A DNA stretch of 12,869 nucleotides from CAZZEX01 sp964653285 (GCA_964653285.1 CAZZEX010000122.1:1-12869), one strand, 5' to 3'. Shown: positions 1 to 7,488, numbered from the stretch's first letter. A program made the numbers and translations. The notes: generated by a model not told the origin, from the letters alone.

Positions 1-11
1 GCAATATGAGG

Positions 12-28
12 GTATTATACCATAATAC
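12..28. repeat. AT-rich perfect hairpin at the broken end of the methylase
   Basis: The arms GTATTAT (12-18) and ATAATAC (22-28) are perfectly complementary around the loop ACC. It lies in an AT-rich patch (about 1-50) unlike the GC-rich sequence downstream, and just before the point where methylase homology begins. It could be part of a mobile-element end, an operator or a chance palindrome. The window edge prevents a decision. Confidence 0.4.
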
Positions 29-1198
29 GAAGTTGTTTTTGAACCATTACTTAACTTCCTCTGGGAGTCCTGGCTACGCGTTTTCACTAACAAGGATCCT
101 GAAGCTATTGTCAACAAAACACAAGGTAAGGGACTTCTTGAGTACCAGTATCTCATGGAGTGCTGTTTCTGTGAGTTTTACCGGGTCCTCAAACCCGGCC
201 GCTGGATGACGGTTGAGTTTCACAACTCGCAGAATCGTGTCTGGAACGCCATACAAGAGGCGCTGCTCCGGGCTGGCTTCGTTGTCGCTGACGCGCGCAC
301 ATTCGACAAGCAGCAAGGCACTTTCAATCAGGTAACAGCAACTGGAGCCGTCAAACAAGACCTCATCATCTCGGCCTACAAACCGCGCACCAGTTTCGAG
401 CGCCGCTTCCAGGCCCAGGCAGGCACCCCCGACGGCGCATGGGAGTTCATCCACCAACACCTGGACCAACTGCCCATCGTCGTCCATTCTCCCTCTCCTA
501 CCGGGGGAGGGGTCAGCGCTCTGGAAGTCGTCGCCGAGCGCCAGCCTTACCTGCTCTTCGACCGCATGGTCGCCTTCCACATCCAGCGCGGGGCCACCGT
601 CCCCCTCTCCGCCGCCGGGTTCTACGCCGGGCTGCGGGAGCGTTTTGTCGAGCGGGACGGCATGTACTTTCTCCCCGACCAGGCGCCCGAGTACGACCGC
701 GCCCGCTTGCAGGCCGCCGAAGTGGCCCAACTGACCCTCTTTGTCAGCGACGAGAAAAGCGCCCTCCAATGGCTGCGCCAGCAGTTGGACCCCCGCACCG
801 GCGGCCGCCCCCAGACCTATCAAGACATCCAGCCCCAATTCCTGCGCCAACTGCACCAGGCCCGCCACGAGGCGTTGCCGGAACTGGCCGAGATGCTGGA
901 GCAGAATTTCCTGCAGGACGAGACGGGCCGTTGGTACGTCCCCGACCCCAGCAAAGCCAGCGACCTGGAGAAACTGCGCCGCCGGGCCCTCCTGCGCGAG
1001 TTCGCCGGCTACGTCGAGGGCCGTGGCCGCTTGCGCCAGTTCCGCACTGAGGCCGTGCGCGCGGGCTTCGCCGACGCCTGGCACCGCCGCGACTACGCCA
1101 CCATCGTCAAAGTGGCCGAGCGCTTGCCGGAGCGGGTGCTTCAAGAGAGCCCCGACCTGCTGATGTACTACGATAACGCGACGTTGAGGGTGGAGTGA
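26..1198 (+). pseudogene. 5'-truncated BREX-type DNA methyltransferase (PglX/PglXI-like), C-terminal part
   Basis: The reading frame is open from 26, just after an in-frame TAA (23-25), and its first ATG is at 155. Methylase-like residues start earlier: LNFLWESW from about 50, then FYRVLKPGRWMTVEFHNS, typical of the end of an N6/N4-type DNA methylase domain (PF01555 style). A long C-terminal region follows with a RDGMYFLPDQ motif and RWYVPDPSKASDLEKLRRRA, which I associate with methylases of PglZ/BREX loci. Such enzymes modify host DNA so that the defence system spares it. The catalytic DPPY/DPPF motif should lie just upstream of LNFLWESW, but no frame of bases 1-49 encodes it. The gene therefore seems broken by an insertion or rearrangement, unless the stop is an assembly error. 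A protein from ATG 155 would lack the catalytic motif and the SAM site. An in-frame palindromic repeat lies at 491-511. pglZ follows 77 bases downstream. Confidence 0.72.
491..511. repeat. G/C palindromic repeat inside the methylase gene
   Basis: CCCTCTCC (491-498) pairs with GGGGAGGG (504-511), with one G-T pair, around the loop TACCG. It is read in frame as PSPTGGG, between the methylase fold and the C-terminal region. It resembles the hairpins at 6846-6869 and 9074-9146, so it probably belongs to a dispersed family of small repeats in this genome. Confidence 0.5.
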
Positions 1199-1202
1199 AG
1201 AA

Positions 1203-1279
1203 TCAAACGTCAAACGTGACATGTCAAACGTCAAACGTGACACGTCAATGACGCCTGACGCCTGACGAATGACAAATGA
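1203..1279. repeat. Degenerate heptamer tandem repeat (STRR type) between methylase and pglZ
   Basis: Eleven consecutive heptamers fill the methylase-pglZ gap: TCAAACG twice, TGACATG, TCAAACG twice, TGACACG, TCAATGA, CGCCTGA twice, CGAATGA, CAAATGA. The first six form two 21-base units (1203-1223, 1224-1244) differing by one base. The first ATG of pglZ (1276-1278) lies within the last heptamer. Arrays of this kind are known in cyanobacteria and other phyla as short tandemly repeated repetitive sequences. Confidence 0.8.
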
Positions 1280-3246
1280 ACCCTATGCTTACCCAAACTC
1301 TCTTCCACTTCCCTCCCCATACCCACCCCCTCATCCTCGTCAGCGACCCCGACGGGCTGCTGGCCGACGAGGACGTGCTGGCGGCGTTGGCCGAGCGCGG
1401 CTTCACGCTGGTGAACGAACCCGATCCTGTCGCGCTGCGCCGTCGTGTGGAGGCCCTGCGCCCCTGGAGCATTGACCATTCTCTGATCGTCGCCACCGCC
1501 AGCCTGCTGAACCAACTCCCTTATGACCTGTGGCAGCAAGGGCAACACGTCACCCTGGCACTGCATACCTTCTTCCCCAACCTGGTCTACCCGGTCGTGC
1601 GCGCGCTCACGCCAGCCCAGCGCTGGTGCTTGAGCCAGGCTCCACCGCCGCCGCGTCGCCTGGGCCGGCGCGGCACGATGGAGTTCCTGCTGCGCCGCGT
1701 CTTCGCTGCCGACCTCGACGCGCTGCATCTGCCGGCCCGTCTGATCACCTGGCTCGATCAGGTTCACCAGCAGGCCGACCCTCTACCCGCCGTGCTGGCC
1801 GATCACCTGCTGGCGCGTCTGCGAAGGGTCACCGCCTATGCCGATTGGCCCCTGGACGAAGTGCTTGTCAGCCAGGAAGTCTTCACCACGTTTGTGCGCG
1901 AGCAGTGGCGTGCCTATGTCCAGCAGCAAACCGGGGAACTCCTGAAGGAAGAACCGGTGCGCTACGTGCTCGACTTTGAAGCCGATCACACTCTGCAAGA
2001 CGCGCTGCCCGGCCTGGTGCGCAGCGGTATGCTGGAACCCGTCAGCGTAGACCAACCCGGCCGCCTGCCGAACTGGGCCCGCCCCGCCCTCCTGGCCCCG
2101 GACGAGGACCACCGACCCTGTCGCGCCGCCGAACTGCTGGACATCCTGGCCGAATACCTGAACAGACCCCTTCGACCAGGCTCAGGGCAAGCTCTGGAGG
2201 AAGCGCGCTGGGAGCAGTGGCAGGCCGTCGCCCGCGCCTGGGCCGAACTCACCACCCTGTGCTACGACCCCGATGCGCCGTTGGAGCCAGCCCAACGAGA
2301 CACATATCATAGGCTGCAAAGTGAGATAGACGCCGCTTTTCTGGCCTGGCTGCGCCGGCGCTACGCCCCCCTGGGCAGCCAGCGGTTACCCGCGCCCCAC
2401 CACGTCCACCACGTGCCCCACTACATCGCCTATCAGCGCCGCCAGGGTGAGGCAGACCGCGTGGCATTGCTCATCCTCGATGGCATGGCCCTGGCGGACT
2501 GGACTCTGATCAGCCCAGCGTGGCGCGCCCGCCACCCGGACTGGCGCTTTGAGGAACGCCTCCTGCTGGCGCAGGTGCCCACCATCACCGCCGTATCTCG
2601 CCAGGCGCTCGTCAGCGGCCTGCGCCCGGCCGACTTCGCCGCTACGCTGGACACCTCCCGGGCCGAGCCAAAGCACTGGGCGGCTTTCTGGGCCAGAGAG
2701 GGCTTGCCAACGGAAGCTTGCCCCCACGTCCACCTGGCGCTAGAGCGGGATGAGCCACCGCTGGAGGTAGACAGCGCCCATACCCGCGCCCTGTGCCTGA
2801 TCTATAGCAGAATAGATGATATGGTACACGACGCCACCCTGGGGACGACGGACTTTCAGGCGTCGCTGGGCGTCTGGCTGGAGGAACAGAGCAAGCAACT
2901 GGAAGACCTGGTCACCGCCCTCCTGGCGCGAGGCTTCACCATCTACCTGGTCAGCGACCACGGCCACGTCGAAGCCACGGGCTTCGGCCAGCCCTCCGAG
3001 GGTCTCACCGTGGATACCCGTGGCAAGCGGGCGCGCATCTACAGCGACCGGCACGCCGCTGCAAACGTGCAGCCGGGCTTCTCCGAGACGATCCTGTGGA
3101 GCGAAGATGGCTTACTACCCGACGACATCTGGGTGCTCATGCCCGAGGGACGCTGCGCTTTTGCCACCTTCAACGAGACCGTTGTCACCCACGGCGGCCC
3201 CACCCTGGATGAGGTGATTGTTCCTCTGGTGACGATCAGCAGATAG
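1276..3246 (+). CDS. pglZ: PglZ-family phosphatase of a BREX-like defence system
   Basis: A 656-residue protein with the PglZ domain of the alkaline phosphatase superfamily in its C-terminal half. Visible motifs are VALLILDGMA (metal-ligand Asp402), QVPTITAVSRQAL (candidate nucleophile Thr436/Thr438), LIYSRIDDMVHD, IYLVSDHGH (Asp561, His562) and a terminal THGGPTLDEVIVPLV (His639). All expected metal-site residues are present, so the enzyme looks intact. PglZ is a core component of BREX; its physiological substrate is not settled. The length fits the shorter PglZ proteins of BREX type 3 better than the roughly 800-residue type 1 and 2 proteins. The start is uncertain: ATG 1276 lies inside a repeat and has no Shine-Dalgarno sequence, and ATG 1285 is an alternative. 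It is probably co-transcribed with the upstream methylase and the BrxA-like gene 55 bases downstream. A dispersed repeat is read in frame near residues 298-306. Confidence 0.85.
   Translation: MNPMLTQTLFHFPPHTHPLILVSDPDGLLADEDVLAALAERGFTLVNEPDPVALRRRVEALRPWSIDHSLIVATASLLNQLPYDLWQQGQHVTLALHTFFPNLVYPVVRALTPAQRWCLSQAPPPPRRLGRRGTMEFLLRRVFAADLDALHLPARLITWLDQVHQQADPLPAVLADHLLARLRRVTAYADWPLDEVLVSQEVFTTFVREQWRAYVQQQTGELLKEEPVRYVLDFEADHTLQDALPGLVRSGMLEPVSVDQPGRLPNWARPALLAPDEDHRPCRAAELLDILAEYLNRPLRPGSGQALEEARWEQWQAVARAWAELTTLCYDPDAPLEPAQRDTYHRLQSEIDAAFLAWLRRRYAPLGSQRLPAPHHVHHVPHYIAYQRRQGEADRVALLILDGMALADWTLISPAWRARHPDWRFEERLLLAQVPTITAVSRQALVSGLRPADFAATLDTSRAEPKHWAAFWAREGLPTEACPHVHLALERDEPPLEVDSAHTRALCLIYSRIDDMVHDATLGTTDFQASLGVWLEEQSKQLEDLVTALLARGFTIYLVSDHGHVEATGFGQPSEGLTVDTRGKRARIYSDRHAAANVQPGFSETILWSEDGLLPDDIWVLMPEGRCAFATFNETVVTHGGPTLDEVIVPLVTISR
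2167..2192. repeat. CCCTTCGACC-AGGCTCAGGG dispersed repeat within pglZ
   Basis: The 26 bases start CCCCTTCGACC and end GGCTCAGGGCAAGC. They closely match a short repeat I recall from many unrelated bacterial genomes, whose reverse strand reads GCCCTGAGCCTG-TCGAAGGG. Here it is read in frame as PLRPGSGQA (about residues 298-306), ahead of the phosphatase motifs in a probable linker. The match is from memory. Confidence 0.55.
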
Positions 3247-3278
3247 AAACCAGGTTTTTCGGAAAAAATCTGGTTTCT
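3245..3278. repeat. Long intergenic hairpin starting at the pglZ stop codon
   Basis: AGAAACCAGGTTTTT (3245-3259) pairs with AAAAATCTGGTTTCT (3264-3278) over 15 pairs with one G-T pair, around the loop CGGA. The left arm starts within the TAG stop of pglZ. No T-run follows, so it is not a classical intrinsic terminator. It may be a small palindromic element, or it may process or attenuate the transcript between pglZ and the next gene. Confidence 0.7.
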
Positions 3279-3301
3279 TAGCCCCCTATGAGAGCGAGAC
3301 A

Positions 3302-4033
3302 ATGAATAAAGGGATTGGCTTCAACCGCACCATTTTTCTCCCCTGGCTCAATGCTGCTGCCGGCCTCTGCGCCGAGACCGACGACCCGGCCGAGATCCGT
3401 GCGCGTCTGGAAGCGGTGGTCGGACAGGACCTCAAGGGAGTTGATGCCCGGCGCAAGACGATAGACATCCTGATCAACGTATGGCTCAAAAGCGCCGACG
3501 TAGCGCCGGCTCTGCACGCTGAGGCCGTCTCTTGGTTCCAGGCCACACAGGTACCCGATGACCGCCTGTGCCTGCACTACGGCCTGGCTATGGTGTATTA
3601 CCCCTTCTTCCGAGAGTGCGCCGCCATCATCGGCCAGTTCGGCCGGCACGAGGGCACGATCACAAACAGGATGGTCAAGCAGCGGCTAGTGGCCGAACGG
3701 GGACACTTGGGCTCCCTCGACAAGGCCGAGGAGCGCGTTGTCGCCTCCTTGCGCAATTGGGGTATGTTGACCGAATCGGATCAGCGCTATGCCTACGCAC
3801 CACAGCGTCAAATCCTCACCGCCAGCAACACCGACCTGGAAGCCTGGCTGCTGGCCTGCGCCTTGCGTGCCCACCCCGCCGAGGAACTCCCTTTCGCCGA
3901 CCTGTTGCACTTGCCGGAACTCTTCCCCTTCCACTTCACCCTGACCGTAGATCACCTTCGTACACATCCCTGGTTTGGCGTGCAGCGCCAGGGCACTGGC
4001 TGGAACATGGTGCGGGTTGTGTCACGTGAGTAG
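3302..4033 (+). CDS. Small BrxA-like protein of the PglZ/BREX locus
   Basis: A 243-residue, mostly helical, soluble-looking protein with no signal peptide or membrane segment. The middle part (RRKTIDILINVW, then LHYGLAMVYYPFFRECAAIIGQF, then SLRNWGML) resembles the layout I associate with BrxA/DUF1819 proteins: conserved Arg-Thr near the start, a central YP-F segment and a C-terminal winged-helix-like stretch. BrxA is a small BREX component reported to bind DNA, and in type 3 loci it follows pglZ as here. The position directly after pglZ supports this family more strongly than the sequence does. The start MNKGIGFNRTIFLPW has only a weak purine-rich RBS (GAGCGAGA). The alternative is another small PglZ-associated accessory protein. 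No enzyme motif was seen. Confidence 0.6.
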   Translation: MNKGIGFNRTIFLPWLNAAAGLCAETDDPAEIRARLEAVVGQDLKGVDARRKTIDILINVWLKSADVAPALHAEAVSWFQATQVPDDRLCLHYGLAMVYYPFFRECAAIIGQFGRHEGTITNRMVKQRLVAERGHLGSLDKAEERVVASLRNWGMLTESDQRYAYAPQRQILTASNTDLEAWLLACALRAHPAEELPFADLLHLPELFPFHFTLTVDHLRTHPWFGVQRQGTGWNMVRVVSRE

Positions 4034-4103
4034 GAGCAGCACTGGGATAAGCATCGGGCTTGCCGCCCGCAGTATCTGGCCGGGAGTCGGACGATTCAGC
4101 GAA

Positions 4104-4113
4104 AGGGGGAGAG
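4104..4113 (+). promoter_or_regulatory. Ribosome binding site that fixes the protease-propeller start
   Basis: The purine run AGGGGGAGAG contains GGAG (4108-4111), five bases ahead of ATG 4117. It supports that start over the in-frame ATG at 4060, which would add 19 residues in front of an otherwise normal signal-anchor. Confidence 0.7.
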
Positions 4114-4116
4114 AAT

Positions 4117-6429
4117 ATGTCGCGCAAAAGGACTACTCTGATTCTGGCTTTTCTGTCTATACTCGCCGTTATCGGCGTGGTTTTGATCCTCATAGGTTCT
4201 CATCAGCCGGCCAGGCGGGTTGCCTCGATGACAAGCCGCCCAACCGCAACCTTGACAATGACACCGACGGCGACTCCAACGGCAACTCCTACAGAGACGC
4301 CTTTGCCGACACCTATACCGCAGTTCGGTCCGATCACGTTTGGCACGGGTGTGGGGGTAGGACAGGTGTCCCCTTTCCCCGCGGGCACGAAAGAGGTCTA
4401 CGCATCCTGGACCTATCAAGGTATGGCTAGCGATACGCCATGCAGGTTGTCCTGGTATCTGGATGATAACCTGTGGTCGGAGGTATCCTTCACCTGGGAT
4501 ACAAGCCAATACGGTTCCGACGGGTCTGCTGACTTTGCTCACATTGGCAAGTATGACGCGGATGGATTGCCGCCGGGCCGTTATCGACTAGAACTATTCA
4601 TCGGTGAGCAACGGGTTCAGGCGGATACGTTTGTCGTCCTGGCACCGATGCCAATCTCCGTTCCACCCACCGCGACTCCTCAGCCTGATATCCAGACAGT
4701 TGGACGACGAGCGGCTCGATCACTGGTGCAGATTTGGGCGCCGAGCGATCATCTCTTCGTGCGGGACAGATGGGGTTCCGGGTCCATCGTGGATGGTAGG
4801 CAGGGATTGATTGTGACCAATTGGCATGTTGTAAGCGACTGGACAGGCGCACTTCTAAACGAAGGAGGGTTCGTGGGGATCTATGTGACGATGGACCCAG
4901 ATCGACCACCCGTTTTCACCTACTGGGCGCGGGTGCTGTCACAATACTCAGACCCCGACCTAGACCTCGCCGTTCTGCAGATCACGCATCAGGCAAGTGA
5001 CAACACACCGGTCCGCAGTTCTCTAAATCTGCCGGCCATCTCGCTGGGGGATAGCTCTCTCGTTCACGCGGGCCACCATGTGCTTTTACTTGGATTCCCG
5101 GAATACGCTGAAGGGAGTTTGTCCTGGACAGAGGGTCAGGTTGTTGTCCCCCCTAATAGCCAGTGGATCAAGAGCAGTGCTCAGATCAGCTACGGTCATA
5201 GTGGCGGCATGATGCTTAATGAACGGGGTGAGTTGATCGGAATCCTCGTAGGATATGACCCAGACGAAGTTGCCGGGGTATTCTCCGTTGCCCGGCCCGT
5301 TAACCTGGCGCAGCCGCTCATAGACGCTGCTATTGCTGCGGGTTGGGCACCGCCGTACCTTCCGCCTTCGCCTGGCGCGCCTTCCACAGGCGAACGAATG
5401 GTGGTGCTGGGAGTCACTAACCTCAATCTACGGGACGGCCCCAGCTTGAGCAGCCAGGTGTTGTATGAGATGCCGCGCGGCACAGTCGTCGAGGTTCTTC
5501 AGGAACCGGTGTGGGATGGGGAACGCTTCTGGTATTACGTGCAAATCCAAGGAGGCACGCACATGGGGTGGGCCAGCGGAGTCTACTTGGCACCGTGGGA
5601 GGTCGCAACGTCGCCCATTCTGTTCACTTCGGATCGGGCAGGGAACCTCGATACCTACAGCATATTGCCGAACGGGACAGGGTTAGTGCAACTCACGAAC
5701 AATCCGGGGGATGAGGGCGACTCCAGTTGGTCACCCAATCGCGACTATATTGTCTTCACCTCCGACAGGAGCGGCAACGCTGACCTTTATGTCATGAATG
5801 CCACTGGGGGATCGTGGGCGCAATTGACAAGCGGTCCAGGCGACGACATCCACCCAGTCTGGTCACCTGACGGCTCTCGCATTGCCTTCGTATCAAACCG
5901 TGATGGGGACTGGGAGATCTTCGTCATCAACGCCGACGGCACAGGATTGCAGCAGGTCACGTTTAACGATGCCTGGGACAGCTTTCCTGCTTGGTCGCCA
6001 GATAGCACCCGCTTGGTGTACACGTCTCGCCAGACTGGGAACTACGACCTCTACCTCGTGGACCCGACGACTAAGGCAGAGCCCCGGCAGCTCACGACCA
6101 GCCCATACTCTGATGCGCATCCTTCTTGGGCGCCCAATGGTGATGAAATCGTCTACACAATGGTAGTTCCTGAGGGGAGCGCTCTGCTGCGAGAGATTGG
6201 AGTGTTAAATATCTACGATCCCACTCATCCTCGGCGTGTGACCTTCAGCGAACCAGGAGAAGCGCTCAATGGCTATGCCGATTGGTCGCCTGACGGCCGG
6301 TGGATTGTGTTTACCTCCGGGCGTGACGGCAACGAAGAAATCTACCTGATCCCCGCTGGCGGCGGATGGGCGGCGAATTTGACAAATGCTCCCCTCTCGA
6401 ACGACAGCGGTTCGGCCTGGTCGCGGTAG
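4117..6429 (+). CDS. Membrane-anchored trypsin-like protease with SH3b domain and TolB-like beta-propeller
   Basis: A 770-residue extracytoplasmic multidomain protein. A signal-anchor helix (about residues 6-26) is followed by a TPTATPT-type Thr/Pro linker (about 43-68), a beta-rich Ig-like module (about 69-176), a trypsin/HtrA-like protease (about 195-400), an SH3b domain (about 432-493) and a propeller of TolB/PD40-type WSPDG repeats (about 501-770). The triad is intact: His237 in VTNWHVV, Asp283 in DLDLAVL, Ser362 in GHSGG. Six blades can be counted; the final AWSR probably closes the ring against the first strand ILFTSDRAGN. No PDZ domain is visible, so it is not a standard DegP. A role in surface protein processing, with SH3b and propeller as cell-wall or ligand-binding modules, is inferred. 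GC content looks lower than in neighbouring genes. It begins 83 bases after the BrxA-like gene and is probably not part of the defence system. Confidence 0.85.
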   Translation: MSRKRTTLILAFLSILAVIGVVLILIGSHQPARRVASMTSRPTATLTMTPTATPTATPTETPLPTPIPQFGPITFGTGVGVGQVSPFPAGTKEVYASWTYQGMASDTPCRLSWYLDDNLWSEVSFTWDTSQYGSDGSADFAHIGKYDADGLPPGRYRLELFIGEQRVQADTFVVLAPMPISVPPTATPQPDIQTVGRRAARSLVQIWAPSDHLFVRDRWGSGSIVDGRQGLIVTNWHVVSDWTGALLNEGGFVGIYVTMDPDRPPVFTYWARVLSQYSDPDLDLAVLQITHQASDNTPVRSSLNLPAISLGDSSLVHAGHHVLLLGFPEYAEGSLSWTEGQVVVPPNSQWIKSSAQISYGHSGGMMLNERGELIGILVGYDPDEVAGVFSVARPVNLAQPLIDAAIAAGWAPPYLPPSPGAPSTGERMVVLGVTNLNLRDGPSLSSQVLYEMPRGTVVEVLQEPVWDGERFWYYVQIQGGTHMGWASGVYLAPWEVATSPILFTSDRAGNLDTYSILPNGTGLVQLTNNPGDEGDSSWSPNRDYIVFTSDRSGNADLYVMNATGGSWAQLTSGPGDDIHPVWSPDGSRIAFVSNRDGDWEIFVINADGTGLQQVTFNDAWDSFPAWSPDSTRLVYTSRQTGNYDLYLVDPTTKAEPRQLTTSPYSDAHPSWAPNGDEIVYTMVVPEGSALLREIGVLNIYDPTHPRRVTFSEPGEALNGYADWSPDGRWIVFTSGRDGNEEIYLIPAGGGWAANLTNAPLSNDSGSAWSR

Positions 6430-6467
6430 CACTGGGTCAGCGGCGCTCGCCCAGGCAGTAATCTCGA

Positions 6468-6485
6468 GAGATGACAGAGATGACA
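6468..6485. repeat. Two tandem 9-base copies of GAGATGACA
   Basis: Two exact copies stand in the gap after the protease gene (6430-6606). Apart from these and the promoter that follows, nothing convincing is visible in that gap. A short direct repeat of this size could be chance or a small remnant. Confidence 0.4.
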
Positions 6486-6606
6486 TAGAAAAATGCCCAT
6501 ATTCAGTCGCCCACGTCAGGTACAAATTCGAGCGACCCGCCGTCTCTGAGGCCCTCATCCCCATTGAGTTAGAACCTCTGTTTGCCGGCGTACAAGTGGC
6601 GGAGAA

Positions 6607-6635
6607 TTGGCAACATCGCCCTTCCGTTGTACAAT
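6607..6635 (+). promoter_or_regulatory. Sigma-70-type promoter of the phospholipase-family gene
   Basis: TTGGCA (6607-6612), a 17-base spacer, then TACAAT (6630-6635): five of six consensus bases in each box. Transcription would start near 6641-6643, only about three to five bases before ATG 6646, so the messenger would be nearly leaderless. This also argues against a start at the in-frame ATG 6607, which overlaps the -35 box. Confidence 0.65.
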
Positions 6636-6645
6636 AAACAGCACA

Positions 6646-7428
6646 ATGCCCACGCCTGTTATGCACCTGGCCCTGGCCGAGGAGATCTTACGCGGGGATG
6701 CTCTCCCTCCCGCCATCCGTCGCCTGCTGATCCGGCAGCGCAGCCCCTTCCTGCTGGGCCACACCGCGCCCGATGTCCAGACCGTCAGCGGGCAGACTCG
6801 CGAAGAGACCCACTTCTACACCATCCCACGCATCCCTCTCCTGGCCTCTCCCCTGCCAGGGGAGGGGAGCAGGCCGGCCTACGAGTCGCTGTTTGCCGCC
6901 CACCCGGTGCTCGCCCGCGCGGAGCCGCTCCCACCGGCGCAGGCCGCCTTCATTGCTGGCTACATCGCTCACCTGCTGCTGGACGAACTGTGGCTCGACG
7001 ACATCTTCCGGCGCTACTTCCTGCAGGACTGGGGCTCCTTGCGCGAAAGGATCTTCCTGCACAACGTCCTGCGCACCTGGATGGACCGCCAGGATCAGCA
7101 GCGACTCAACGGCAGCGTGGCTGCGGCGCTGCGAGAGGCCGAGCCCCGGGGCTGGCTACCCTTCGTCAGCGACCAACATCTGCGGGCGTGGCGCGATTGG
7201 CTGGTCGAACAACTCGGCCCAGGGCACAGCGTGCGGACGGCCGAGGTTTTTGCCCAACGGATGAGTGTGTCAGTGACGGAGGTGGAGGCGGTGTTGGGAT
7301 CACCGCAGCAGATGGAGGAGCGCGTCTTCCACCACATCCCACGGGCCGCGCTGCGAGCCTTTCACGATGCAGGCTACGCACGCAGCGTGGCGTTGATCAG
7401 TCGGTACATTGGTAAATTGGCAGACTGA
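6646..7428 (+). CDS. Zinc-dependent phospholipase C-family protein
   Basis: A 260-residue protein of the zinc-dependent phospholipase C superfamily (PF00882 type). Supporting pieces are the N-terminus MPTPVMHLALAEEIL, the LLGHTAPDV segment, THFY, and AFIAGYIAHLLLDELWLDDIF, where His and Asp residues in helices would bind zinc. There is no signal peptide, so it is probably cytoplasmic, and the substrate cannot be told from sequence; many members are annotated only by this fold. ATG 6646 is chosen because a good promoter ends just upstream and the family often starts MPxPxxH; ATG 6661 is possible. A G/C palindrome is read in frame as SPLPGEGS near residues 68-75, likely a loop insertion. The C-terminal third (about 170-260) has no recognised motif. 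Confidence 0.75.
   Translation: MPTPVMHLALAEEILRGDALPPAIRRLLIRQRSPFLLGHTAPDVQTVSGQTREETHFYTIPRIPLLASPLPGEGSRPAYESLFAAHPVLARAEPLPPAQAAFIAGYIAHLLLDELWLDDIFRRYFLQDWGSLRERIFLHNVLRTWMDRQDQQRLNGSVAAALREAEPRGWLPFVSDQHLRAWRDWLVEQLGPGHSVRTAEVFAQRMSVSVTEVEAVLGSPQQMEERVFHHIPRAALRAFHDAGYARSVALISRYIGKLAD
6846..6869. repeat. G/C palindromic repeat inside the phospholipase-family gene
   Basis: The core is CCCCT-GCC-AGGGG (6850-6862). The stem extends outwards to about nine pairs over 6846-6866, including one G-T pair. It is read in frame as SPLPGEGS between the metal-binding THFY and the following helices. It matches the style of the hairpins at 491-511 and 9074-9146. Confidence 0.5.
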
Positions 7429-7456
7429 TAACTCGACAAGCCAGGAAGGCCGAACT

Positions 7457-7488
7457 TACGAATCTACGGATTCACGAATGTACGGATC
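7457..7488. repeat. Four degenerate octamers upstream of galE
   Basis: The units TACGAATC, TACGGATT, CACGAATG and TACGGATC stand head to tail. GAATC (7460-7464) and GATTC (7469-7473) can pair around TACG. The array sits between the phospholipase-family gene and galE and appears to be another short tandem repeat rather than coding sequence. Confidence 0.65.

Noticed and set aside
439..1050. A plus-strand frame of 203 residues inside the methylase
   Set aside because: It is a Pro/Arg-rich out-of-frame shadow with no motif, typical of GC-rich coding DNA.
74..1243. A long open frame on the minus strand across the methylase (389 residues)
   Set aside because: Its start is made of the heptamer array (MSRLTFD repeated), and its sequence is Ala/Gly/Val-rich antisense of a GC-rich gene. 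The plus-strand frame has clear methylase-family motifs.
1203..1279. The direct repeats as a CRISPR array
   Set aside because: The units are contiguous heptamers with no unique spacers, and there is no cas gene nearby.
3245..3278. The hairpin after pglZ as an intrinsic terminator
   Set aside because: The right arm is followed by TAGCCCC rather than a T-run, and the next gene looks like part of the same locus.
4060..4116. The upstream ATG 4060 as start of the protease-propeller gene
   Set aside because: The extra 19 residues are polar and precede a normal signal-anchor, while a strong RBS stands just before ATG 4117.
6432..6454. CTGGG/CCCAG pairing after the protease gene as a terminator
   Set aside because: The stem has only five pairs with a 13-base loop and no T-run.
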